NCBI GenBank assembly: GCA_020796225.1
Contig: CM036753.1
Coordinates: 86,268,203 to 86,332,202 of the forward strand
Direction: 5' to 3'
Source: Arion vulgaris
Taxonomy: Eukaryota > Mollusca > Gastropoda > Stylommatophora > Arionidae
Length of the DNA stretch: 64,000 nt
A program made the position numbers and the translations under genes. The notes under the pieces are model-generated. The model saw only the letters and a program-made list of their open reading frames with translations, had not been told where the DNA came from and did not search any database. Below are positions 43,957 through 54,023 of the stretch, one piece after another; position 1 is the stretch's first letter; every line of letters begins with the position of its first letter.

Positions 43957-44214
43957 CAGGGTGTTCAACTTAAAAGCAGCCCCAGTGATAAATAGAAATT
44001 TGCCAGGTACGCATTGCATCTCGTCTATTTACTATTTAAACCGGTTCTGACTAGCTTGTCCTACGTCACATTTGTTCATCGCCCCTTCCCGCACTACAAT
44101 TACACACCATCACACAACCTTGACCTATACTACGTCATAACTGAACCTTCTCATTTCCATACATATATGCCAAATTAGCTCCATTCACGGGCTGCTTTTA
44201 AGTTGAACACCCTG
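43957..44214. mobile_element. Mariner-type MITE with perfect 26-bp inverted ends
   Basis: Left end cagggtgttcaacttaaaag then cagccc at 43957-43982; the exact reverse complement closes the element at 44189-44214. A TA dinucleotide flanks each side (43955-43956, 44215-44216), the target duplication of Tc1/mariner elements. The 258-bp element has no coding capacity, so it needs a transposase in trans; none is visible in this window. Perfect ends suggest fairly recent movement. Confidence 0.92.
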
Positions 44215-44302
44215 TAGTATCGAGCCACGAAATTGCTGCTGCTGCACGTGGCCACTAGCGTAGCTTGTTATCAACTTTGCTATCAGCGGCCATTTTTATT
44301 TT

Positions 44303-44405
44303 CTTTAAGTCACACTTCAGTTTTATAAGTAAATTAACCCTTTTATATTGGTACTACCGAGCTTCAAGTCACGCTTCAGTTTCATAAGTAAATTAACCCT
44401 TTTAT
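44303..44405 (+). repeat. 59-bp duplication joined by a satellite fragment
   Basis: aagtcacacttcagttttat and aagtcacgcttcagtttcat begin two copies 59 bases apart, both ending attaacccttttata. At the junction, 44347-44362 reads attggtactaccgagc, identical to 16 bases of the 33-bp satellite unit 3 kb upstream. Confidence 0.8.
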
Positions 44406-44875
44406 ACCTCGAGTTATGTTTGGTAATACAGTGTTAGTGCGTAGTTTTCATTAACATCGACACACGATTGTCAACATCACGCCAACCACCTTCACTTCCA
44501 GGGCTTTCCTTGTACCTAATTGAGGCTGGGTCGACCTGAGAGCTGTTACGGTCGGAAAAATATTCCACGCCCACTGTGAAAATATTCTAACCCGAACCAC
44601 TTGCTTAGGAAGCGAGTTCACTAAAAGCTTTACAACTTCGCTACTGCGGCTATCCCCTTTAGTTTCATGCACTCATGCAAACCTTTCTAATCGTATTCTT
44701 TCCATTCACGACTCGTGTAATTCAGAACGTATCACTCAGCAACTCGACAGAACAAATAAAATTGAGAAACACCAGTTCTAGAAACTAAACTTAGCATAGA
44801 AAACAGGAATATTTGTGAACTACGTAACTTAAATGTTCATAATGGAGATCTATATTTAAAAGATCTATATTAATC
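44406..44875. other. Unassigned spacer
   Basis: Nothing recognised. Confidence 0.4.
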
Positions 44876-44973
44876 CATCGATGAAGTGGGTGAACTGGCA
44901 AGAGACAGAGTCAATTTCAGATGTGTTGCAAAGAGAGCAACGTCCTATAAAGGATACGCACCTTGATGATGAT
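44876..44973 (+). pseudogene. LINE 3' end, nearly identical to 690-790
   Basis: About 95 bases from atcgatgaagtgggtgaact to ggatacgcaccttgatgatg. It differs from the end of the LINE at 137-785 by only a few substitutions and encodes DEVGELARDRVNFR and ATSYKGYAP. A strongly 5'-truncated insertion. Confidence 0.88.
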
Positions 44974-45544
44974 ATTTAAAAGATAGACGTGGAAAGAATT
45001 GAAAGAGATGGCAAGAGAGAGGAAGGGTTGGAAGAGGTTTGTTGAAGACCTGTGCTCTTTTGGGAGTTGAAAAGGGAAGAAGATGAAATGTTAATAAAAA
45101 AACGAATTTAATGTTCTCACTTCCAATGATCATATTATTCAGTTTGCGTTATTATGGACTCATTTTCCGTCTTGACAATAATTAGAACCTAATAGTCGGA
45201 TTACCAAACACAAGTAGTCATTTGATATGTAGAAACTAGAAGATCTGCAGTAAAACTGGAAACAAGTGAGATAAGTATGATTGTACAAGTGGGATTTTGT
45301 ATATGTAAGTATCTTCACGTATTGTTAGAGAAAAGACTGGAATATCTTTAATTTATAAATATGATCAACAGTTAGTTTCTGACCATTGTAACAGTTTATC
45401 TTGACGAAATGTAAAATTCGATGACGTATTTCACATTGCAGAGGCAGGTCATCTGGCCTATGTGAGAGAGAAATTCCGTAGGACTGTTGGGGTGGCAAAG
45501 TTCTGCTCAGGACAAGCTATTTGGTGAGGATTATTTCACATTTG
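44974..45544. other. Unassigned spacer
   Basis: Nothing recognised. Confidence 0.4.
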
Positions 45545-45905
45545 AATGAAAATGCTACAGAAGAGTATTAAGAATATCATAAACAGAGAAAATAACAAAC
45601 GCTTCTGTTCTGCAACAGCTTGATATTAAAGAGATATGGCTATTAAAGAACATAAAATCAAGGAAAATTAAATATTTCGGACATATCAAACGACATGAGT
45701 GCCTGAGAAGATAATTTTGGAGAGAATGATGCCTGGACGAAAGATTAGAGAAAGACCTAGAAGACGATGGGGGCAAAATGTCATTGACGTTTCTGCGAAT
45801 GACTGCTCCTGACGCCGGTCAACTTGCACAGAACAGAGAGTTTTTTAGGACTGCTGTCATGGAGCCAAGTTCTGAAGGCAAGCTACTTGCGATGATGATT
45901 ATTTC
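45545..45905 (+). pseudogene. LINE C-terminal fragment
   Basis: With frame changes the plus strand reads TNASVLQQLDIKEIWLLKNI then KIKYFGHIKRHECL, GRKIRERPRRRWGQNVID and LAQNREFFRTAV, ending in gcgatgatgatt. This is the same block order as 137-785. It lies immediately before the 44-bp satellite. Confidence 0.82.
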
Positions 45906-45910
45906 GCATA

Positions 45911-48584
45911 TGCTTTAAAATAACTGGACTGCAACTTTATAAACAGCCTATATTACTTTAAAAATAACTGACTGCAATTTATAAACAGCCTATATTACTT
46001 TAAAATAACTGACTGCAACTTTATAAACAGCCTATATTACTTTAAAAATAACTGGACTGCAACTTTATAAACAGCCTATATTACTTTAAAAATAACTGGA
46101 CTGCAACTTTATAAACAGCCTATATTACTTTAAAAATAACTGGACTGCAACTTTATAAACAGCCTATATTACTTTAAAAATAACTGGACTGCAACTTTAT
46201 AAACAGCCTATATTACTTTAAAAATAACTGGACTGCAACTTTATAAACAGCCTATATTACTTTAAAAATAACTGGACTGCAACTTTATAAACAGCCTATA
46301 TTACTTTAAAAATAACTGGACTGCAACTTTATAAACAGCCTATATTACTTTAAAATAACTGACTGCAACTTTATAAACAGCCTATATTACTTTAAAAATA
46401 ACTGGACTGCAACTTTATAAACAGCCTATATTACTTTAAAAATAACTGGACTGCAACTTTATAAACAGCCTATATTACTTTAAAAATAACTGGACTGCAA
46501 CTTATAAACAGCCTATATTACTTTAAAATAACTGGACTGCAACTTTATAAACAGCCTATATTACTTTAAAAATAACTGGACTGCAACTTTATAAACAGCC
46601 TATATTACTTTAAAAATAACTGGACTGCAACTTTATAAACAGCCTATATTACTTTAAAAATAACTGGACTGCAACTTTATAAACAGCCTATATTACTTTA
46701 AAAATAACTGGACTGCAACTTTATAAACAGCCTATATTACTTTAAAAATAACTGGACTGCAACTTTATAAACAGCCTATATTACTTTAAAAATAACTGGA
46801 CTGCAACTTTATAAACAGCCTATATTACTTTAAAAATAACTGGACTGCAACTTTATAAACAGCCTATATTACTTTAAAAATAACTGGACTGCAACTTTAT
46901 AAACAGCCTATATTGCTTTAAAAATAACTGGACTGCAACTTTATAAACAGCCTATATTACTTTAAAAATAACTGGACTGCAACTTTATAAACAGCCTATA
47001 TTACTTTAAAAATAACTGGACTGCAACTTTATAAACAGCCTATATTACTTTAAAAATAACTGGACTGCAACTTTATAAACAGCCTATATTACTTTAAAAA
47101 TAACTGGACTGCAACTTTATAAACAGCCTATATTACTTTAAAAATAACTGGACTGCAACTTTATAAACAGCCTATATTACTTTAAAAATAACTGACTGCA
47201 ACTTTAAACAGCCTATATTACTTTAAAATAACTGGACTGCAACTTTATAAACAGCCTATATTACTTTAAAAATAACTGGACTGCAACTTTATAAACAGCC
47301 TATATTACTTTAAAAATAACTGGACTGCAACTTTATAAACAGCCTATATTACTTTAAAAATAACTGGACTGCAACTTTATAAACAGCCTATATTACTTTA
47401 AAAATAACTGGACTGCAACTTTATAAACAGCCTATATTACTTTAAAAATAACTGGACTGCAACTTATATAAACAGCCTATATTACTTTAAAAATAACTGG
47501 ACTGCAACTTTATAAACAGCCTATATTACTTTAAAAATAACTGGACTGCAACTTTATAAACAGCCTATATTACTTTAAAAATAACTGGACTGCAACTTTA
47601 TAAACAGCCTATATTACTTTAAAAATAACTGGACTGCAACTTATAAACAGCCTATATTACTTTAAAAATAACTGGACTGCAACTTTATAAACAGCCTATA
47701 TTACTTTAAAAATAACTGGACTGCAACTTTATAAACAGCCTATATTACTTTAAAAATAACTGGACTGCAACTTTATAAACAGCCTATATTACTTTAAAAA
47801 TAACTGGACTGCAACTTTATAAACAGCCTATATTACTTTAAAAATAACTGGACTGCAACTTTATAAACAGCCTATATTACTTTAAAAATAACTGGACTGC
47901 AACTTTATAAACAGCCTATATTACTTTAAAAATAACTGGACTGCAACTTTATAAACAGCCTATTACTTTAAAATAACTGACTGCAACTTTATAAACAGCC
48001 TATATTACTTTAAAAATAACTGGACTGCAACTTTATAAACAGCCTATATTACTTTAAAAATAACTGGACTGCAACTTTATAAACAGCCTATATTACTTTA
48101 AAAATAACTGGACTGCAACTTTATAAACAGCCTATATTACTTTAAAAATAACTGGACTGCAACTTTATAAACAGCCTATATTACTTTAAAAATAACTGGA
48201 CTGCAACTTTATAAACAGCCTATATTACTTTAAAAATAACTGGACTGCAACTTTATAAACAGCCTATATTACTTTAAAAATAACTGGACTGCAACTTTAT
48301 AAACAGCCTATATTACTTTAAAATAACTGACTGCAACTTTATAAACAGCCTATATTACTTTAAAATAACTGGACTGCAACTTTATAAACAGCCTATATTA
48401 CTTTAAAAATAACTGGACTGCAACTTTATAAACAGCCTATATTACTTTAAAAATAACTGGACTGCAACTTATAAACAGCCTATATTACTTTAAAAATAAC
48501 TGGACTGCAACTTTATAAACAGCCTATATTACTTTAAAAATAACTGGACTGCAACTTTATAAACACCCTATATTACTTTAAAAA
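45911..48584 (+). repeat. 44-bp satellite, about 61 copies
   Basis: Unit ataactggactgcaacttta then taaacagcctatattacttt and aaaa, 44-base period. Most copies are identical. Nearly all deviations are one-base losses in homopolymers: ggac to gac, aaaaa to aaaa, cttta to ctta. The first losses occur together in single units (for example near 45963, 46005, 46355, 47972, 48323). The last unit has caccct for cagcct. Confidence 0.98.
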
Positions 48585-49669
48585 ATCACATAAGCAAATG
48601 AGTTATTTTTCCTGGTTTTCGCATGTATATGTGAGTGCTTGTGAACCTGTGTGTGAGTATCTCAATTCTAAACTGAATGAGCAAACTAGCATATCTAATC
48701 TTTCCAGAAGGAATGTTCAATTTGTCACGCTCTTACCTCACGTGTAACCTCTCTTGTGGCTCCACCCTGTGTTTGTTTTAGAGTTCACCAAAAGTTCATC
48801 AATATCGTTTGTATTCTCTATTCTTGTCATACTTCAAGTCCATATGTGAAGTTTGTTTTAATGAAGGTTTTATCTTGTGAGTTTCTGCATGTCTTTGCTA
48901 TTTCTTGTCATACTTAAGTCCATATGTGCTAAAGTTTGTTTTAATGAAGGATTGTGTGTTTCTGCATCGTCTTTAGCTATTTCTCGCTATTACTTGCTAT
49001 TTCTGTCATATTCTCCTTCTAGTTTTTTATCCAATGTGTTCTCATCTCTTTCTATTTCTCTATTACTCTATTTCTTCTTTCTCAATCTATCTATCTCTTC
49101 TCTATCTATCTCTCTATCTCTAGTTTACTTCTCATTTCCACAGTCAACTATCAACTCTAACTGATATTATCTGGCACATGGCGTTATCTGCTAGTTTGAT
49201 TTTCCATTTCAAAGTTATCAGTAATGCTACCACTACAACTGGTAATTTTCTGTTTGGTCGGTAATGTATCTGTCGATATGGTCCTGATCAAAAGATCGTT
49301 ACAATTGTCTCACATTTGTTTTGTCTGTGTTGGTCGTGCTAGATTTCTTGATATGGACAATTTATCAAGGGTTACCATTGTCTCACTTTAATCAGTCCCA
49401 TGTGTCGTGTGACGAATGACCAATGTGCCTGGCTGGTGTCACGATCAGGACACACATTCTTCTTCTACCAGCAGTTCTGACTCTGCAACGCATGTTGCGT
49501 GTGACTAGTAAACGTTCTACGCTAGAGGTATTGTTGACTCACCCTGTCACAGTTCCCTAAATAATGCAAGGACCAGGATAGATTGTAGTGAATTATTACA
49601 CGCTACGTTAATTAGAGAATGATGACTATGTTAATAAGAAAATAATGACTTGCCTAATTAGATAATGGT
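48585..49669. other. Unassigned stretch with an 81-bp duplication and TATC tract
   Basis: cttgtcatactt then aagtccatatgtg occurs at 48823 and 48904, two copies about 81 bases apart. A (TCTA)n/(TCTC)n tract lies at 49084-49126. The frame at 48877-49164 is low-complexity Ser/Leu and is not called. Confidence 0.6.
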
Positions 49670-49926
49670 CTCCTTCTTCTTCTTTTTTTCGTTCGTTCTT
49701 TACAACCAATTTTAATCACTCTTTATGATATGTTTGATCTTTGCCAAGAACGTATACACGTTGCACATTGGTTTGTAGGCCCCTAAACGCATAGACTTCT
49801 ACACGTTTAGGACACATGCATCCGATTTCAGCCAAACCTCCTTAGTCGCCTCTTACGACATGCGTGAAAGGTAACAGTGGTTCTATTCTTTCACCCCAAA
49901 TTTGGGCCCCGGTAACCACTCGGGCG
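49670..49926 (-). mobile_element. SINE family E, full copy with 13-bp TSD
   Basis: Flanked by attagataatggt at 49657-49669 and 49927-49939. On the minus strand it runs from cgcccgagtggttaccgggg through cgtaagaggcgactaaggag, ggctgaaatcggatgcatgt, the single 41-bp block (cgtatacgttcttggcaaag-like) and a tail rich in gaacgaac and aagaagaag. The best complete E copy and a useful reference for the truncated or expanded ones. Confidence 0.93.
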
Positions 49927-49939
49927 ATTAGATAATGGT

Positions 49940-50285
49940 GACTATGTTAAAGAGATAATGATGACTTGTCTAGTTAGAGAATGATGACTTGTCTAGTTAG
50001 AGAATGATGACTTGTCTAGTTAGAGAATGATGACTTGCATTAGAAAGGATGACTTGTCTAGTTAGAGAATGATGACTTGTCTAGTTAGAGAATGATGACT
50101 TGTCTAGTTAGAGAATGATGACTTGTCTAGTTAGAGAATGATGACTTGTCTAGTTAGAGAATGATGACTTGTCTAGTTAGAGAATGATGACTTGTCTAGT
50201 TAGAGAATGATGACTTGTCTAGTCAGAGAATGATGACTTGTCGAATGATGTTGTTAGAGAGAATGATGACTTGCCTAGTAGAGAA
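49940..50285 (+). repeat. 23-bp minisatellite, about 14 copies
   Basis: Unit gaatgatgacttgtctagtt then aga, 23-base period, very uniform in the middle and degenerate at both ends. Diverged units (aataatgacttgcctaatta) also lie left of the SINE at 49620-49669, so the SINE inserted in the array's margin. Confidence 0.93.
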
Positions 50286-51039
50286 TGTGATAGTAATTAA
50301 CGAAGAACGATGACTTACTCTAAGCCTATAATGTAGTAAACTCTAGAAGACAACCCACTCACTTCTACATCTAAACTTCACTTTTGATAGTCTCTTACAC
50401 TATCCACCACTCAACATTAAATTACTGAAACTTGTTTCACACAAAGCTAATGAAGAAACTGAAGATGTCTGTACCTATGTAAATCGTCAAGAATGTGCTA
50501 TCTATGTATTCCAGAAGTGTTTAGTGGTCACTAAAAAGATACCAATATTTCTTTTATTTATAAAAGTTTGCATTTTTCTATCGGTTAAGAAAACAGGATA
50601 CGAATTTCTTTCTGTTGTTTTTTCTCTCTTCCTTCCTCGCGTGTCTGCTTTCTCCACCCACGCAATAACACTTGAGGTTATATCCTCTCCGAGTTGCTAA
50701 ATACTACATGTTTCTTTCATCTACGTCAAGATCAAACTAAGCACATTTTCTCTCCAAGTAATATACAATGACATACAAACATTATCATTTCTCTAAGACT
50801 AGCTTCTAAGAAAGAAACTCCCTCAGGTCATATTATTAGATTAATGACTTTTATAAAGCCTTCCTATATCTTCCAGCCAGTGAAATGTCAAGGACAAGCA
50901 GAGAAAAGTAATGTTAACTGTGTATAATTTTTCCTAGCATTCATCTCGAGCCAAAGTGAATTTGAAATGGCAACTGCACTATATGTATACAGTTAGTTTA
51001 AAGCTATCAACCCACTTGATATTACAGATTGCGGTTTGT
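50286..51039. other. Unassigned spacer
   Basis: Nothing recognised. Confidence 0.4.
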
Positions 51040-51243
51040 GTCATCCGATACTGCTTTATATAAAGTGGGTTTATATAGCAGAACCTTATCGTTTTTGGAG
51101 ATCCGACAAGGCATCGTATAAAGTGGGTTTATCTAGCAAACCTTATCGCTTTTGTTGTAGATCCGATAATCTGTAATAAAGTGGGTTTATCGTGCCAACT
51201 AAGAATGATTGATTGATTGATTGATGGATTGATTGATTGATGA
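51040..51243 (+). repeat. 58-bp tandem repeat (three copies) then (GATT)n
   Basis: taaagtgggtttat starts at 51061, 51119 and 51177, each followed by agca(g)aaccttatcg and gatccgat-like words. A (GATT)n run follows at about 51207-51243. Confidence 0.9.
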
Positions 51244-51429
51244 TAGGACCATCATCATTGCATATCTCTTTGAGTAACCATGTGTGCTCCGATCTCTTTC
51301 TTACACAGGAATATCTCATCTGCAGTGTACGAACTCCGTAGCACCGGCAAGGGTCCCCGATTTAATTTTGAAGATGGTGAAGCAGGAATTTTTGTATTTT
51401 AATCTTTTCTTATGGATTTTGCTTACGGC

Positions 51430-51660
51430 TTTTCAGCCTGCGCTTTTCCATTTTGAACTGCCAAGGGTTCTTTTACGTGCTCATATATAACACGAGGCCT
51501 ACGTTTTATCGTCCGTCTCCGATAGGACTAGGAACTCGATCTCACCTACACTGAGATCAGGGATCTCTGGAAAAATATTCAGATGGCTCCACGAGGAAGC
51601 GAACCTGGTACCTTTGGCATGAGAGATGAGCATCTAATCTATACGCTAAAGAGATCTCTT
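51430..51660 (-). mobile_element. SINE family H with tRNA-like head
   Basis: Minus-strand head gatctctttagcgtatagat with B-box-like CAGGTTCGCTTCC about 45 bases downstream (plus-strand position about 51598-51610). Then ctcagtgtaggtgagatcga, tatcggagacggacgataaa and gagcacgtaaaagaaccctt. Homologues at 20138-20262 and 60020-60285. The GGAGACG.TAAA...GCACGTAAAAGAACCC core resembles central domains reported for widespread animal SINEs, but I cannot name the superfamily. Confidence 0.75.
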
Positions 51661-51782
51661 GAAATAAAAATGACAGTATCTTACCAATATTGACGTTGTT
51701 GTAGATTTGATGAAGTTGACAGTCATTTCTAATCAGACTACGATTTATGATGAATATCCTGCATAAACTGTTCAATACTATA

Positions 51783-52588
51783 TACATATTATACTACATT
51801 AATATATTGAATCTCAGAAACTATACTACATTAATATATTGAATCACAGAAACTATACTACATTAATATATTGAATCTCAGAAACTATACTACATTAATA
51901 TATTGAATCACAGAAACTATACTACATTAATATATTGAATCCCAGAAACTATACTACATTAATATATTGAATCCCAGAAACTATACTACATTAGTATATT
52001 GAATCCCAGAAACTATACTACATTAGTATATTGAATCCCAGAAACTATACTACATTAGTATATTGAATCCCAGAAACTATACTACATTAGTATATTGAAT
52101 CCCAGAAACTATACTACATTAGTATATTGAATCCCAGAAACTATACTACATTAATATATTGAATCCCAGAAACTATACTACATTAGTATATTGAATCTCA
52201 GAAACTATACTACATTAGTATATTGAATCTCAGAAACTATACTACATTAGTATATTGAATCTCAGAAACTATACTACATTAATATATTGAATCTCAGAAA
52301 CTATACTACATTAGTATATTGAATCTCAGAAACTATACTACATTAATATATTGAATCCCAGAAACTATACTACATTAATATATTGAATCTCAGAAACTAT
52401 ACTACATTAATATATTGAATAACAGAAACTATACTACATTAATATATTGAATACCTGAAACTATACTACATTAATATATTGAATACCTGAAACTATACTA
52501 CATTAATATATTGAATAACAGAAACTATACTACATTAATATATTGAATAACAGAAACTATACTACATTAATATATTGAATAACAGAAA
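51783..52588 (+). repeat. 32-bp minisatellite, about 25 copies
   Basis: Unit tattgaatcccagaaactat then actacattagta, 32-base period, length-perfect through the array. Variable sites are aatccc/aatctc/aatcac/aataac and ttagta/ttaata. ccc+gta units cluster at 51985-52135, while aac/acc units fill the right end. Confidence 0.97.
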
Positions 52589-52664
52589 CACATTAAACTG
52601 CTTTAATATTCTCACTTGTTCTCAAGGTTATGCCAGTACTTAGTCGCCTAAAAAAAACAATATT

Positions 52665-52862
52665 CTGGGTCACTTTGACACAAACCGGAATGGCCGTCAG
52701 CGATATACTTACTACATGTGCGTATCTGATACAGACTCATGCGGTATCGTTTCCAAAAGCAACAGTTTTTTAGCTTTATGTTTTTGGTAAGCTTATTAGT
52801 TATGATGGTTTAACATGTGTGTCCCGCAATGTTATGTATGCTATCGTTAGAAAAAGTTGTAG
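52665..52862 (+). pseudogene. Penelope-like element fragment
   Basis: Nucleotide similarity to 25010-25165: ggtcactttgacacaaaccg, gaatggccgtcagcg, tgatacagactcatgcggta, tttccaaaagcaac and gtgtgtcccgcaatgttatg then tatgctatcgtta. It covers the region leading into the GIY-YIG motif (SRNVMYAIV). An insertion or rearrangement interrupts it near 52775. It ends where the trinucleotide tract begins. Confidence 0.75.
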
Positions 52863-52867
52863 GTGGT

Positions 52868-53337
52868 AATATTAGAAATATTAGTAGTAGTAGCAGTAGT
52901 AGGAGCAGTTGCAGCAGTAGTAGTAGCAGTAATAGTAGCTGTAGTATCAGTAGTATTAGTAGTAGCAGTAGTAGGGGTAGTAGTAGTAGTGGTAGTAGTA
53001 GTAGCGGTAGCAGCGATAGTAGCAGTAGCAGTAGTAGTAGTAGCGGTAGCAGCAGTTGTAGCAGTAGTAGTAGAGTGGGCAGCAACACTTGTAGGCAGTA
53101 ACGGGTAGTAGTAATAGCGGAGTAGTAGCAGAGCAGCAGTGTAGGTAGTAGTAGTAGTAGTAGTAGTAGGTAGCGGTAGTTAGTAGCGTGCAGCAGCGTG
53201 ATGTAGTAGCAGTGGTAGGTGGCAGTGGTAGAGTAGTGGCAGTGGTAGTGGCAGTGGTAGCGGTAGCAGTAGTAGCGGTAGCAGCGGTAACGGCGGCGGC
53301 GGCAGCGGTAGCAGTAGTAGTAGTAGTAGTAGTAGTG

Positions 53338-53373
<36 letters not shown>

Positions 53374-53375
53374 TT
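52868..53375 (+). repeat. Imperfect (TAG/CAG/CGG)n trinucleotide tract
   Basis: About 500 bases built mostly of gta/gca/gcg triplets with interruptions. Long frames on both strands are homopolymeric (S-, V-, T-, Y- or L-rich) and are artefacts. Confidence 0.95.
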
Positions 53376-53449
53376 TAGAGTGACAGTTACAGCCATATGT
53401 GCTGCAATTCATTAATAGAAATGTTTAGTAAAAGTAATGTTTTGTTTCT

Positions 53450-53735
53450 GGATCTCTATGGCTAAGTGGTTAAGCTAAGTGGTTAAGCTAAGTGGTTAAG
53501 CTAAGTGGTTAAGCTAAGTGGTTAAGCTCTTGCCTTGCGTTCAAAGTTTGTGGGTTCCAATCTGGACAGTGCGCTGTTACATGTGTATTTTATTCCAGAG
53601 ACCCCACGGATTGTTGCCGGCGATACGGAGTTCGTGGTTTGTGCAATATTCTAAGCAGGTAGTGTGTCATTTATGCGGATAGAGACCGAACCATATGGGG
53701 TAAATCCCGGTGCAATGAAACCAATCCTTAGACTT
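53450..53735 (+). mobile_element. tRNA-derived SINE, family D, copy 3, with repeated A-box
   Basis: Head ggatctctatggctaagtgg then ttaagc, in which the 13-bp block gctaagtggttaa is present five times in a row (about 53460-53526) before the single tcttgccttgcg. B-box GTGGGTTCCAATCTGG at about 53549-53564. The body has ccagagaccccacggattgt, ggagttcgtggtttgtgcaa and ccatatggggtaaatcccgg, and it ends near tgcaatgaaaccaat. The most complete family D body. Confidence 0.9.
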
Positions 53736-54023
53736 TAGACTCTTAAGTGTTTTGTTTCTGTTTTTTTTTTTTGGCATGCAAACGAATAATAGAATATGTA
53801 ACATTTGTACAAACACGTTTGAGAAATAATTCGATGCTAGATGACTCAGGGTACTCCCGTAGGTTCTCTGTCCTTTCAGCAAGCTAAAAGTGTCAGCATC
53901 AAGGCACTTACATAGTAGCTCCGGAGATAATACCGTGGGAATATGCTGAACAGTGAATCGAACACGGCCTACTGTTACCCCGAATCAACTCAAAACCATT
54001 GACTTACTTCGACGTCTAAAATG
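53736..54023. other. Unassigned spacer
   Basis: T-run at 53760-53772. Nothing else recognised. Confidence 0.4.

Noticed and set aside
52810..53412. Long frames rich in Ser, Val, Thr, Tyr or Leu on both strands
   Set aside because: Translations of an imperfect trinucleotide repeat.
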